This document shows positions 15,084 through 21,027 of a stretch of 21,027 nt of DNA, piece by piece. Made by a program: the position numbers and the translations under genes. Within the stretch, counting starts at the first letter, position 1. Every line of letters begins with the position of its first letter. Source of the stretch: Candidatus Troglogloeales bacterium (GTDB lineage: Bacteria; Nitrospirota; Nitrospiria; SBBL01; SBBT01); assembly GCA_005239595.1 (NCBI GenBank), contig SBBT01000125.1, positions 1 through 21,027 of the forward strand, given 5' to 3'. Under the pieces are notes generated by a model. It was given only the letters and a program-made list of their open reading frames with translations, had not been told where the DNA came from and searched no databases.

Positions 15084-16385
15084 ATGATTGATCGATATTG
15101 CCGATCGCAGATGGGGGCCATTTGGGAGCCAAAGCGTCGGTATCAAACGTGGCTTGATATCGAACTCCTGGCATGTGAGGCGATGGTGCAGGAGGGGGTA
15201 GTGCCCCCGGCAGTTTTCAAGACCATTCGTGAACGGGCAAAGGTCGATGTCGCACGGATTGATCAACTGGAAAAAGAGGTGCGGCACGACGTCATTGCCT
15301 TTCTTTCCTCCATGACCGAAAAAATCGGCCCGGAGGGGCGGTACCTTCATTGGGGGATGACCTCTTCCGACATCCTGGATACCGCACTTTCGGTTTTGAT
15401 GCGTCAGGCATCTGACTTGTTGATTGATGATATCATCGCGCTTCTTGCCGTTCTAAAGGAGAAGGCCGAGATCTACCGGGAAACCCTGATGATCGGTCGA
15501 TCGCACGGCATGCATGGCGAACCGACCACCTTTGGCCTGAAAATGGCCCTTTGGTATGCGGAGACGCTAAGAAATCTCCGCCGCATGCGCCAGGCGAAAC
15601 AGATAATCTCGTTTGGAAAACTGTCAGGGGCGATGGGAACCTATGCCCATATCTCTCCTTTCGTTGAGGAAGAGGTCTGTCGCCGCCTTCATTTAACACC
15701 GGAGCCTGTCTCAAACCAGATTGTCCAAAGAGATCGCCACGCCCAATTTATGCAAACCCTGGCCTTAATCGCATCCAGTCTGGAGAAGTTTGCGCTGGAG
15801 ATTCGCCACCTCCAGCGAACGGAAATAGGAGAGGTGGAGGAACCGTTTGGAGAGGGACAGAAAGGGTCTTCCGCGATGCCGCACAAACGCAATCCGATCG
15901 GCGCCGAAAATATCTGCGGGCTGGCCCGTCTGATCCGTTCCAACTCGACAGCTGCTCTCGAGAATGTTCCGCTATGGCATGAAAGGGATATCAGCCACTC
16001 GTCGGTTGAACGGGTGATCATCCCTGACAGCACCATTCTGCTCGATTTCATTCTTCATCGTTTCACCGAGATGATGCAGAAACTCTCCGTCTACCCCAAC
16101 CAAATGAAAAAAAACGTCGCGTGGACACAAGGGGTGATTTTTTCCCAAAAGGTCTTGCTGTTGCTGATCGAAAAAGGGATGGAACGGGAGTGCGCTTACG
16201 GTATTGTGCAAGATGCGGCGATGCAAACCCTTCAACAGGGAAAATCATTTCGAGATGCGATTTTGTCTCACCCAAAAATGCCGGGCGATATAAGCCGGCA
16301 GGAGTTGGATGCCTGTTTTGACGCGCGCGCATTTATCAGACATCTTGAAACAACCTATAAGCGCGTCTTTAGCGAAACGGAATAA
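15084..16385 (+). CDS. purB: Adenylosuccinate lyase PurB
   Basis: PurB cleaves fumarate from SAICAR and from adenylosuccinate in purine synthesis. The 433-residue length fits the short bacterial type. Motifs include RHDV at 68-71, MTSSD at 92-96, GRSHGMHGEP at 138-147 with the general acid His141, and the superfamily signature GSSAMPHKRNP at 261-271, which carries the mobile-loop serine base. The ATG at 15084 matches the family start MIDRYCRSQM, although the ribosome binding site is weak. It lies 10 bases after the M17-like gene and 66 bases before purS. purC, which often sits between purB and purS, is missing here. Confidence 0.97.
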   Translation: MIDRYCRSQMGAIWEPKRRYQTWLDIELLACEAMVQEGVVPPAVFKTIRERAKVDVARIDQLEKEVRHDVIAFLSSMTEKIGPEGRYLHWGMTSSDILDTALSVLMRQASDLLIDDIIALLAVLKEKAEIYRETLMIGRSHGMHGEPTTFGLKMALWYAETLRNLRRMRQAKQIISFGKLSGAMGTYAHISPFVEEEVCRRLHLTPEPVSNQIVQRDRHAQFMQTLALIASSLEKFALEIRHLQRTEIGEVEEPFGEGQKGSSAMPHKRNPIGAENICGLARLIRSNSTAALENVPLWHERDISHSSVERVIIPDSTILLDFILHRFTEMMQKLSVYPNQMKKNVAWTQGVIFSQKVLLLLIEKGMERECAYGIVQDAAMQTLQQGKSFRDAILSHPKMPGDISRQELDACFDARAFIRHLETTYKRVFSETE

Positions 16386-16451
16386 CAGGATGCTGAAGAA
16401 GCCGTTGAGGAATTCGTCGGCGTTTTTCTGGACATTTTCGAAAGGTCGCAG

Positions 16452-16700
16452 ATGAAAGCGAAAGTGTACGTCACATTAAAGGATGGAATCCTTGATCCAC
16501 AGGGCAAGGCCATTGAGCGGGCGCTTTCCGTGTTTGGTTTTACAGAGGTAACGCAGGTTCGTGTGGGAAAATATATGGAAGTGGACATTGCGCCGGGCGC
16601 AGCCGAAGCGGTGGAGGCCCGCGTCAAGGAGATGTGTGAAAAATTGCTGGCAAACACCGTTATTGAAAAGTACCAGTTTACCGTGGATCCTGGGCAATAA
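16452..16700 (+). CDS. purS: Phosphoribosylformylglycinamidine synthase subunit PurS
   Basis: PurS is the small structural subunit that joins PurQ and PurL in the FGAM synthase complex, step four of purine synthesis. The 82-residue protein shows the family pattern: AKVYVTLKDGILDPQGKAIERAL, then GKYMEVDI, then the C-terminal CEKLLANTVIEKYQF. GAAAGG lies upstream of ATG 16452. The reading frame is open back to 16386 but has no good alternative start. purQ and purL would be expected next, but ndk follows, so those subunits must be elsewhere. Confidence 0.92.
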   Translation: MKAKVYVTLKDGILDPQGKAIERALSVFGFTEVTQVRVGKYMEVDIAPGAAEAVEARVKEMCEKLLANTVIEKYQFTVDPGQ

Positions 16701-16716
16701 TTTCTAGGGAGGAATC

Positions 16717-17139
16717 GTGATTGAACAAACATTGGCAATGATTAAACCGGACGCTGTTTCGAAGAATCTCATCGGAGAAATTCTTAAAAGGTATGAAGCG
16801 GCGAAATTTAAGATCGTCCATCTTCAAATGCTCCATTTGAGCAAAAATGAAGCGGAGGCCTTTTACGACGTCCACCAGGGAAGGCCCTTTTTTGAGAGCC
16901 TGGTCTCGTTTATTAGTTCCGGACCGGTTGTGGCGGTTCTCCTGGAAGGAGAAGATGTCATCATGCGGCATCGCGCCATGATGGGCGCAACGGATCCTAA
17001 ACAGGCCGCCCCCGGAACTATTCGGGCCGACCTGGGCAGCAGCATTGAGGAAAATGTCGTCCATGGATCTGATTCTACAGAGGCAGCGGAGTTTGAAATC
17101 CCATTCTTTTTCGGACAGGAATCGGTAACGCGCCGTTGA
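16717..17139 (+). CDS. ndk: Nucleoside diphosphate kinase Ndk
   Basis: Ndk moves the gamma phosphate of ATP to other nucleoside diphosphates through a phosphohistidine intermediate, balancing NTP and dNTP pools. The 140-residue protein has Lys10 in AMIKPDAV, Tyr50, the MGATDP segment, Arg103, Asn113 and the catalytic His116 in NVVHGSDS, all in canonical spacing. The GTG start has a strong AGGGAGGA ribosome binding site. It lies 16 bases after purS, placing it in the purine run. Its TGA stop overlaps the presumed TTG start of the next gene. Confidence 0.97.
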   Translation: MIEQTLAMIKPDAVSKNLIGEILKRYEAAKFKIVHLQMLHLSKNEAEAFYDVHQGRPFFESLVSFISSGPVVAVLLEGEDVIMRHRAMMGATDPKQAAPGTIRADLGSSIEENVVHGSDSTEAAEFEIPFFFGQESVTRR

Positions 17140-18515
17140 TCGATGAGAGAGTGTACGACGCCGCTTTTATCGGATCGAGCCTCATTTCCCTGGCGGCCGC
17201 TGCCGTTTTAAGCGCAAAGAAGCGGTCCGTTCTATTCTTCCCAAGCCTGGATGTTTGTGAACCCTTTTTGTTTGATTTCACGTTAGGCCCGCTCTTGTAT
17301 ATGGGGCTTTCGCAGAAAGAAGCAGCCGACGGTTTTCTCTCCCATTTATCTCTGCCTATGAATGATCCGGCAGGAAAAGTCCTCCCTCTCAAAGAGGCGG
17401 CTCCTCTCTTGCAAGTGCTGCAATCTTCCCATCGGGTAGATCTCTTTTCAGGGAAAGAAGCGTACCGTCACGCCCTTCAGAGAGAGTTTTTGGGAGACGC
17501 CTCTAAAATAGCCTCCTTTTTTACCGCCATCGAGAAAGAAGAACAACGGATTCAACCTTTGCAAGGGGATCTCTTGCAAAGGGAACCCTTGCAAAGGGAA
17601 CCCCTACAAAGGGAAGCGCTGGAAAGACTCACCGCAAAGGTTTATCTCCTATGGAAAAAAGCGGCGCTTCGTCTGAACATTTTTAGAAAACAGAAAAATC
17701 GCGCAGCCGATTTTATAGCGTCATTTTCATTGAGTGCCGATTTTATCGAGCATCTTGATCTCCTCTCGCTGTTCGGTTACAGGAAGAGATTGTCCGAGAT
17801 TTCTGAATATGAATTGATTCTCTTGCTATCCCAGATGCAATCGCCAGGAGGGAGATGGATCGGCGGGTTTCCTGCGGTCGAGGCCTTTTTCCTAAGATTG
17901 ATTGAGAAAGGGAACGGAAATATCGTGCAAGGGACAAAGATTGCGACCCTCAAACTGAATGCCGGAAAAATTGAAGGCATGTCGTTGGAGGATGGTTCCT
18001 ATCTTCCTTGCCGGCATTTAATTGTGACCCAAATGCCTCAAGCATCTGAATGGACATTCTATTTTAAAATACGCAAGGAATGGATTCCCTCGCCGATGGG
18101 TGAGAACATAGTGATGGCTTGGGAGGAAGCGCCTCCCTTCTTAGAAAAAATACTGATTATTCGCATGAGCCTGCCTGAAGAGGAAAAGAGGGCGAAGAGG
18201 AGATGTCGAGGGCTTTCCGCCACCTGCCTGATTCGCGTCCATGATCAGCCGGTACTGTTTCCAGCCGAGGATATTAAGGCAATGGTTCTTAAAAGACTCC
18301 ACTGGTTGATTCCTTTTTCTGAATCGGAAATTCAAGAGGCAGAAGAGGATCGGCGCCATCCAGAAACGCCTTTTCTCTCTCCCTCGGTAAAACACCGGAT
18401 AGAAGAGGCAAGAGATGCCAGGAATCTCTTTGTGATTGAGAATGACCGGTCGATGCAACTGGGATGGAGCTCGCATCTTAAAGAGGCTGTGGCGTTGGCC
18501 TGCCGTCTCCTGTAG
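17136..18515 (+). CDS. Diverged FAD/phytoene-desaturase-like protein
   Basis: The 459-residue protein looks like a degenerate member of the NAD(P)/FAD-binding amine oxidase or phytoene desaturase superfamily. The N-terminal YDAAFIGSSLISLAAAAVLS resembles the dinucleotide-binding beta-alpha unit but has GSSLIS where GxGxxG is expected. The middle has GGRWIGGFPAVEAFFLRLIE followed by strands and LEDGSYLPCRHLIVTQMP, the usual second FAD-contact region. The C-terminal LFVIEND...GWSSHLKEAVALA loosely matches the final FAD contact. Residues 141-160 are four copies of a five-residue PLQRE-type repeat. The TTG at 17136 overlaps the ndk stop; a GTG at 17151 is an alternative. Whether it binds FAD is doubtful, and the substrate is unknown. 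Confidence 0.7.
   Translation: MIDERVYDAAFIGSSLISLAAAAVLSAKKRSVLFFPSLDVCEPFLFDFTLGPLLYMGLSQKEAADGFLSHLSLPMNDPAGKVLPLKEAAPLLQVLQSSHRVDLFSGKEAYRHALQREFLGDASKIASFFTAIEKEEQRIQPLQGDLLQREPLQREPLQREALERLTAKVYLLWKKAALRLNIFRKQKNRAADFIASFSLSADFIEHLDLLSLFGYRKRLSEISEYELILLLSQMQSPGGRWIGGFPAVEAFFLRLIEKGNGNIVQGTKIATLKLNAGKIEGMSLEDGSYLPCRHLIVTQMPQASEWTFYFKIRKEWIPSPMGENIVMAWEEAPPFLEKILIIRMSLPEEEKRAKRRCRGLSATCLIRVHDQPVLFPAEDIKAMVLKRLHWLIPFSESEIQEAEEDRRHPETPFLSPSVKHRIEEARDARNLFVIENDRSMQLGWSSHLKEAVALACRLL
17556..17615 (+). repeat. 15-bp in-frame tandem repeat (four copies)
   Basis: Four 15-bp units lie at 17556, 17571, 17586 and 17601; the middle two are CTCTTGCAAAGGGAA and CCCTTGCAAAGGGAA, and the outer two are diverged. 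In frame they encode PLQGD, LLQRE, PLQRE and PLQRE. Because 15 is a multiple of three, expansion or contraction would keep the reading frame. The core contains the palindrome-like CCTTTGCAAAGG. Confidence 0.92.
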
Positions 18516-18540
18516 AACGACCTTCCATCTTCCCGTCGCA

Positions 18541-18564
18541 AACCTCCCGGTAAACCTTCCCGGT
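18541..18564. repeat. Short direct repeat upstream of the ACT-gene promoter
   Basis: AACCTCCCGGT (18541-18551) and AACCTTCCCGGT (18553-18564) form a 12-base-phased direct repeat that ends six bases before the -35 box. This position suits an activator or repressor site, but with only two copies chance cannot be excluded. Confidence 0.45.
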
Positions 18565-18570
18565 CTGCCG

Positions 18571-18600
18571 TTGACTCTGTGTCAGGGGCTACGCTATAGT
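18571..18600 (+). promoter_or_regulatory. Putative sigma70 promoter for the ACT-BolA-Grx operon
   Basis: TTGACT at 18571-18576 matches five of six -35 bases. TATAGT at 18595-18600, after 18 bp, matches five of six -10 bases. It lies in the 137-base gap after the FAD-like gene, so the three downstream genes probably form their own unit. Transcription would begin near 18606, at the start of the leader hairpin. Confidence 0.6.
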
Positions 18601-18605
18601 GAAAA

Positions 18606-18634
18606 CCTGCATCGCGATAGTGCCAACATGCAGG
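18606..18634 (+). promoter_or_regulatory. Leader hairpin before the ACT-domain gene
   Basis: CCTGCAT (18606-18612) and ATGCAGG (18628-18634) form a perfect 7-bp stem with a 15-base loop. It would sit at the very 5' end of the transcript, three bases before the AAGGGAGGG ribosome binding site. It could protect the mRNA end or affect initiation. No known riboswitch pattern is recognised. Confidence 0.5.
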
Positions 18635-18652
18635 AAAAGGGAGGGATGAGCG

Positions 18653-19096
18653 ATGAATGAAACCATTCAGAAGGTAGATTATTATTATGTGACAACAGCC
18701 AATAAAGCGGGTGAAGGGGCGCGACTCTTAAAGGCCCTTCGAGAGGGGGGTGTTAATCTATTGGCTTTCAGCGGTTTTCCAAGCGGCCGGCGGGCACAAG
18801 TGGATTTTATCCCGGAAAATGCCACGCTATTTAAGAGCGTCGCCAAAAAAGCCGGATTCAAACTAAGCGGGAAAAAGAGCGGGTTTCTCGTACAGGGAGA
18901 AGATCGTCTTGGTGCCATCGAGGAGATTACCTCGAAGCTGGCCGACTTTAAGATTAATATCACCGCCATCGATGCTGTTTGTGCCGGAGAGGGACGATAC
19001 GGGGCGATCTTCTGGGTCAAACCGAATGACGTCAGAAGGGCAGCAAAGGTTCTGGGGGTGGGGCTTAGCGCGTCGTTGAAAAACGGAACGGTATGA
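18653..19096 (+). CDS. Tandem ACT-domain protein
   Basis: The 147-residue protein has two ACT-like units. The first, about residues 9-70, has YYYVTTANKAGEGARLLKALREGGVN; the second, about 76-140, has SGFLVQGEDRLGAIEEITSKLADFKIN and AIDAVCAGEGRYGAIFWVKP. ACT domains usually bind amino acids and regulate enzymes, but no catalytic domain is attached, so the ligand and partner are unknown. AAGGGAGGG precedes ATG 18653. It heads an operon with a BolA-family gene (4-base overlap) and a monothiol glutaredoxin. Confidence 0.9.
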   Translation: MNETIQKVDYYYVTTANKAGEGARLLKALREGGVNLLAFSGFPSGRRAQVDFIPENATLFKSVAKKAGFKLSGKKSGFLVQGEDRLGAIEEITSKLADFKINITAIDAVCAGEGRYGAIFWVKPNDVRRAAKVLGVGLSASLKNGTV

Positions 19097-19341
19097 TCAC
19101 CCCAGAAACAATCGCCCTCTATATCAAGAAAACCATGCCGGATGCCTCCGTCACCATTGTCGACAAAACCGGGATGATGGATCACTATCGTATCCAGGTC
19201 GTGTCCGAACTGTTTAGAGATAAAAATCGGCTTGATCGTCAGCGGCTTGTTTATCAGGCATTAAATGAACCGATGCACGATGGCCGAATCCACGCCCTGG
19301 AAGTGAAGAGCTATACACCGGGAGAGGAAAGCCACACCTAA
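19093..19341 (+). CDS. BolA-family protein
   Basis: The 82-residue protein has the BolA core: DHYRIQVVSELF at residues 30-41, LVYQAL, and GRIHALEVKSYTP, where His67 is the invariant histidine that helps hold a [2Fe-2S] cluster with a CGFS glutaredoxin. His31 occupies the variable ligand loop region. The start overlaps the ACT gene stop (ATGA). The glutaredoxin gene follows after 17 bases, an adjacency that repeats the known BolA-Grx4 partnership in Fe-S trafficking. The ending TPGEESHT is typical of the family. Confidence 0.93.
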   Translation: MITPETIALYIKKTMPDASVTIVDKTGMMDHYRIQVVSELFRDKNRLDRQRLVYQALNEPMHDGRIHALEVKSYTPGEESHT

Positions 19342-19358
19342 AATGTAAGGAGTTCCTG

Positions 19359-19685
19359 ATGGGAAATACAATCGAAGAAGAGATTAAACAGGAGATTACA
19401 GAAAATAAGATTTTAATTTACGGCAAAGGGACCAAGGCGATGCCGATGTGCGGTTTTACCGTAGAGACCATCCAGTTCTTCAATAAGTACGGCTACCCTT
19501 TCGAGGTTATTGACGTCCTAAGGAACATGGAAAAAAGAGAAGCCCTAAGCAAGATGACCAACTGGCCGACTTTGCCAAAAGTGTTCATCGATGGGCAGTT
19601 CTATGGCGATACCGACATCCTGGATGAAATGGAAAGAAATGGAGAGGTAAAACCGCTTTTGGATAAGGCCTTCGGGAAAGGATAG
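19359..19685 (+). CDS. Monothiol glutaredoxin, Grx4 type (CGFT variant)
   Basis: The 108-residue thioredoxin-fold protein belongs to the monothiol glutaredoxins that carry [2Fe-2S] clusters with glutathione and BolA. Lys23 (YGKG), MPMCGFT at 28-34 with Cys31, and WPTLPKVFIDG at 69-79 are recognisable. Two family positions differ: the active site reads CGFT rather than CGFS, and the glutathione-binding GG-C/S-DI is GDTDI here. GTAAGGAG upstream of the ATG is a strong ribosome binding site. It ends the operon. Confidence 0.93.
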   Translation: MGNTIEEEIKQEITENKILIYGKGTKAMPMCGFTVETIQFFNKYGYPFEVIDVLRNMEKREALSKMTNWPTLPKVFIDGQFYGDTDILDEMERNGEVKPLLDKAFGKG

Positions 19686-19690
19686 CATCC

Positions 19691-19724
19691 TGTGACATCA
19701 CTCTCTAGGGAATGATCTGTCACA
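19691..19724. terminator. Inverted repeat after the glutaredoxin gene (weak terminator candidate)
   Basis: TGTGACA (19691-19697) and TGTCACA (19718-19724) form a 7-bp stem with a 20-base loop that allows extra TCA/TGA pairing. It starts five bases after the Grx stop, where a terminator is expected. The following sequence is A-rich rather than a T-tract on the + strand, so intrinsic termination is not assured. The right arm also overlaps the original stop codon of the kinase pseudogene. Confidence 0.35.
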
Positions 19725-20412
19725 ACGTAAAATAAAATGTTGCTCCTTGGCCTACTTTCGCCTAGGCCCAAATTTTCCCGCCATGTCGCTCGATGATCCG
19801 GTGAACAGTTGCAAGGCCCACCCCGCTTCCCGGAAATTCCGATTTTCCGTGAAGGCGTCTAAAAGGTAAAAAGAGATCGGCAGCCTGTTTCATGTCAAAT
19901 CCGGCGCCGTTGTCTTTGACGAAATAGGTCTTTTTCACTCCCTCCTGATTGGAGGGAGTGAGTACTCCGACTTCGATTTTGGGTTCGGCGCACTTCCCCG
20001 TAAATTTCCATGCGTTTCCATGCAGATTGTGCAATAGAATGCTTATCAGATCGGCATCGGCCTCTGCGGGAAGAGACTCCGGAATGACCACTGCAACCGG
20101 CCCCCGCTTCTCTCCCTGCTGCAACTGGCTAATGACCTTCCGCGAGATTTCGGCCAGATCAACCCTTTTCAGATGAAACTTTGCCTCTCTCATACCCGAG
20201 AGTTCCATTATCGCGTCAATGAGATGGCCCAGGACGGCCCAGGTTCCAAACCCAAAAACCGCACCTGTCTTGGTTGAGCATGGTGGAGAACTCCTCTCGG
20301 GCCTTGCTTGTCGGTCGATTCCACGATATGTTAGGATCGCGCGCAAGGCATGCTGATGGGGGTGATGAAAGAAATGAAGCAGGGCATGGGAAACAGGAAC
20401 GGATGCATCCAT
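19720..20412 (-). pseudogene. Decayed sensor histidine kinase (HisKA remnant plus HATPase)
   Basis: The complement strand encodes a kinase core in pieces. The ATPase part is well kept: NLHGNAWKFT (N-box), VKDNGAGFD, FRRLHGKSEFPGSGVGLATVHRI, then HGGKIWA. A TAG (19762-19764) follows at once, yet the same frame continues AKVGQGATFYFTL and stops with TGA at 19720, exactly the normal family ending. TAG thus replaces a codon that is usually Glu. Upstream, HALRAILTY (about 20326-20352) looks like a HisKA H-box tail, AREEFSTMLNQ (about 20303-20270) continues in another frame, and LGHLIDAIMELSG (about 20230-20194) returns to the first. This implies two compensating indels. The phosphoacceptor SHDL motif is not intact, and any sensor domain is gone. 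Confidence 0.8.
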
Positions 20413-20426
20413 AGCGGGGAGAGACG

Positions 20427-21027
20427 ATGGATGAAGTGAGTCCGGATAGGTTTTTCCTGGAAAAATATGACCTGTCTCCCACGTCGCTTGAATCGGCCAT
20501 GGGAGGCGTTTTGGGAAAACAGATCGATTATGCCGATCTTTACTTTGAATACCAGACCAGCGAGGTAATCAGCCTGGAAGAGGGTATTGTTAAAAAGGTC
20601 GCGAAAAACACCTCTCAAGGCGTGGGGGTGCGGGCGGTTGCGCGGGAGAAGACCGGCTATGCCTATTCCGACGATATTACGACCGATCGTCTGTTATCGG
20701 CGGCTACAACGGCCCGTTGTATTGCGGATGAGAAGGGTTCATCCGCGGCAGTTCCTGTTGTCCGTGCCGCCTCTCCTGTACGCGATCTCTATCCCGTTAT
20801 GACTTTTCCGATTGATGTGCCGGTTGAAGAGAAAATACGGCTGCTGGAGACGATTGATCGCGTGGCGCGAGGTTGTGATCCCAGAATAAAAAAAGTGATG
20901 GCGTCTTATAGCAGCGAATACAAAAAGATTTTGATCGTTACTTCGAATGGAACGATGGTCGGCGATCTTTTGCCCCTGGTCCGATTGAACGTGACCTGTA
21001 TTGCCGAGGAGGGTTGCAACCGTCAGA
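20427..21027 (+). CDS. tldD: TldD-family metalloprotease, N-terminal part (runs off window)
   Basis: The reading frame is open from ATG 20427 to the window end, about 200 codons. DYADLYFEYQTSEVISLEEGIVK, QGVGVRAVAREKTGYAYSDDIT and the later VTSNGTMVGDLLPLVRLNV match the N-terminal domain of TldD/PmbA proteins. In E. coli the TldD-TldE heterodimer is a zinc protease that matures microcin B17 and acts on CcdA. The zinc-binding HExxxH site would lie past the window edge. GGGGAGAG precedes the start at good spacing. TldD is preferred over TldE/PmbA because of the AYSDD segment and SLEEGIV. The gene is divergent from the kinase pseudogene with 14 bases between. Confidence 0.88.
   Translation, partial: MDEVSPDRFFLEKYDLSPTSLESAMGGVLGKQIDYADLYFEYQTSEVISLEEGIVKKVAKNTSQGVGVRAVAREKTGYAYSDDITTDRLLSAATTARCIADEKGSSAAVPVVRAASPVRDLYPVMTFPIDVPVEEKIRLLETIDRVARGCDPRIKKVMASYSSEYKKILIVTSNGTMVGDLLPLVRLNVTCIAEEGCNRQ

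Noticed and set aside
19691..19724. CRP/FNR-type operator
   Set aside because: The arms TGTGACA and TGTCACA are 20 bases apart, far from the compact spacing of such sites, and there is no promoter beside them on either strand.
19762..19764. Amber recoding (pyrrolysine or suppressor) in the kinase
   Set aside because: TAG ends acpS and mutS normally, and the same kinase also has frame disruptions, so plain decay explains it better.
20216..20618. Separate small genes on the minus strand over the tldD start
   Set aside because: One frame holds a HisKA fragment of the kinase pseudogene; the rest overlaps the well-supported tldD coding start.

Overview
The window is a compact bacterial chromosome segment of about 21 kb at moderate GC. 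It is mostly housekeeping genes in tight operons, with a few accessory pieces. The taxonomic guess is weak. The pdxJ-acpS-nnr-tsaE-type IV UDG-HIT-lapA-mutS run, the ndk-(FAD-like protein)-ACT-BolA-Grx4 run and many PAS/GGDEF-type regulators recall Gram-negative environmental lineages such as Nitrospirota or related phyla. Nothing in the window proves this, and no rRNA or tRNA is present.

Layout. (1) 1-235: the C-terminal end of an IS481-type transposase runs in from the left edge, followed by a 10-bp tandem duplication and a sigma70-like promoter. (2) 236-8037 (+): a nine-gene operon with near-continuous stop/start overlaps. Its genes are pdxJ, acpS, nnr, a membrane-anchored unknown, tsaE, a type-4 uracil-DNA glycosylase, a HIT-family hydrolase/phosphorylase, a LapA-like membrane protein and mutS. 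(3) 8034-11891 (-): a convergent three-gene signalling operon of PAS histidine kinase, Rcp1-like single-domain response regulator, and REC-PAS-GGDEF-EAL protein. Its last stop codon shares a CTAG with the mutS stop. (4) 11892-12219: a divergent intergenic region carrying five copies of TTGTAACAA directly upstream of the ribBA promoter. (5) 12220-17139 (+): ribBA, ribH, nusB, a stand-alone peptidase M17 N-terminal-like protein, purB, purS and ndk. (6) 17136-18515 (+): a diverged FAD/phytoene-desaturase-like protein with an in-frame 15-bp tandem repeat. (7) 18571-19685 (+): a separate promoter, with a leader hairpin, drives an ACT-domain protein, a BolA-family protein and a CGFS-type (here CGFT) monothiol glutaredoxin. 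BolA and Grx4 are known partners in Fe-S cluster handling. (8) 19720-20412 (-): a decaying histidine kinase with an in-frame amber codon and apparent frameshifts. (9) 20427-end (+): the start of a TldD-family metalloprotease gene that runs off the window.

No clearly new multi-gene system is evident. The items most worth a second look are the TTGTAACAA array, the 15-bp coding repeat that resembles it, the kinase pseudogene, the c-di-GMP signalling operon with substitutions in its EAL motifs, and the control region of the ACT-BolA-Grx operon.
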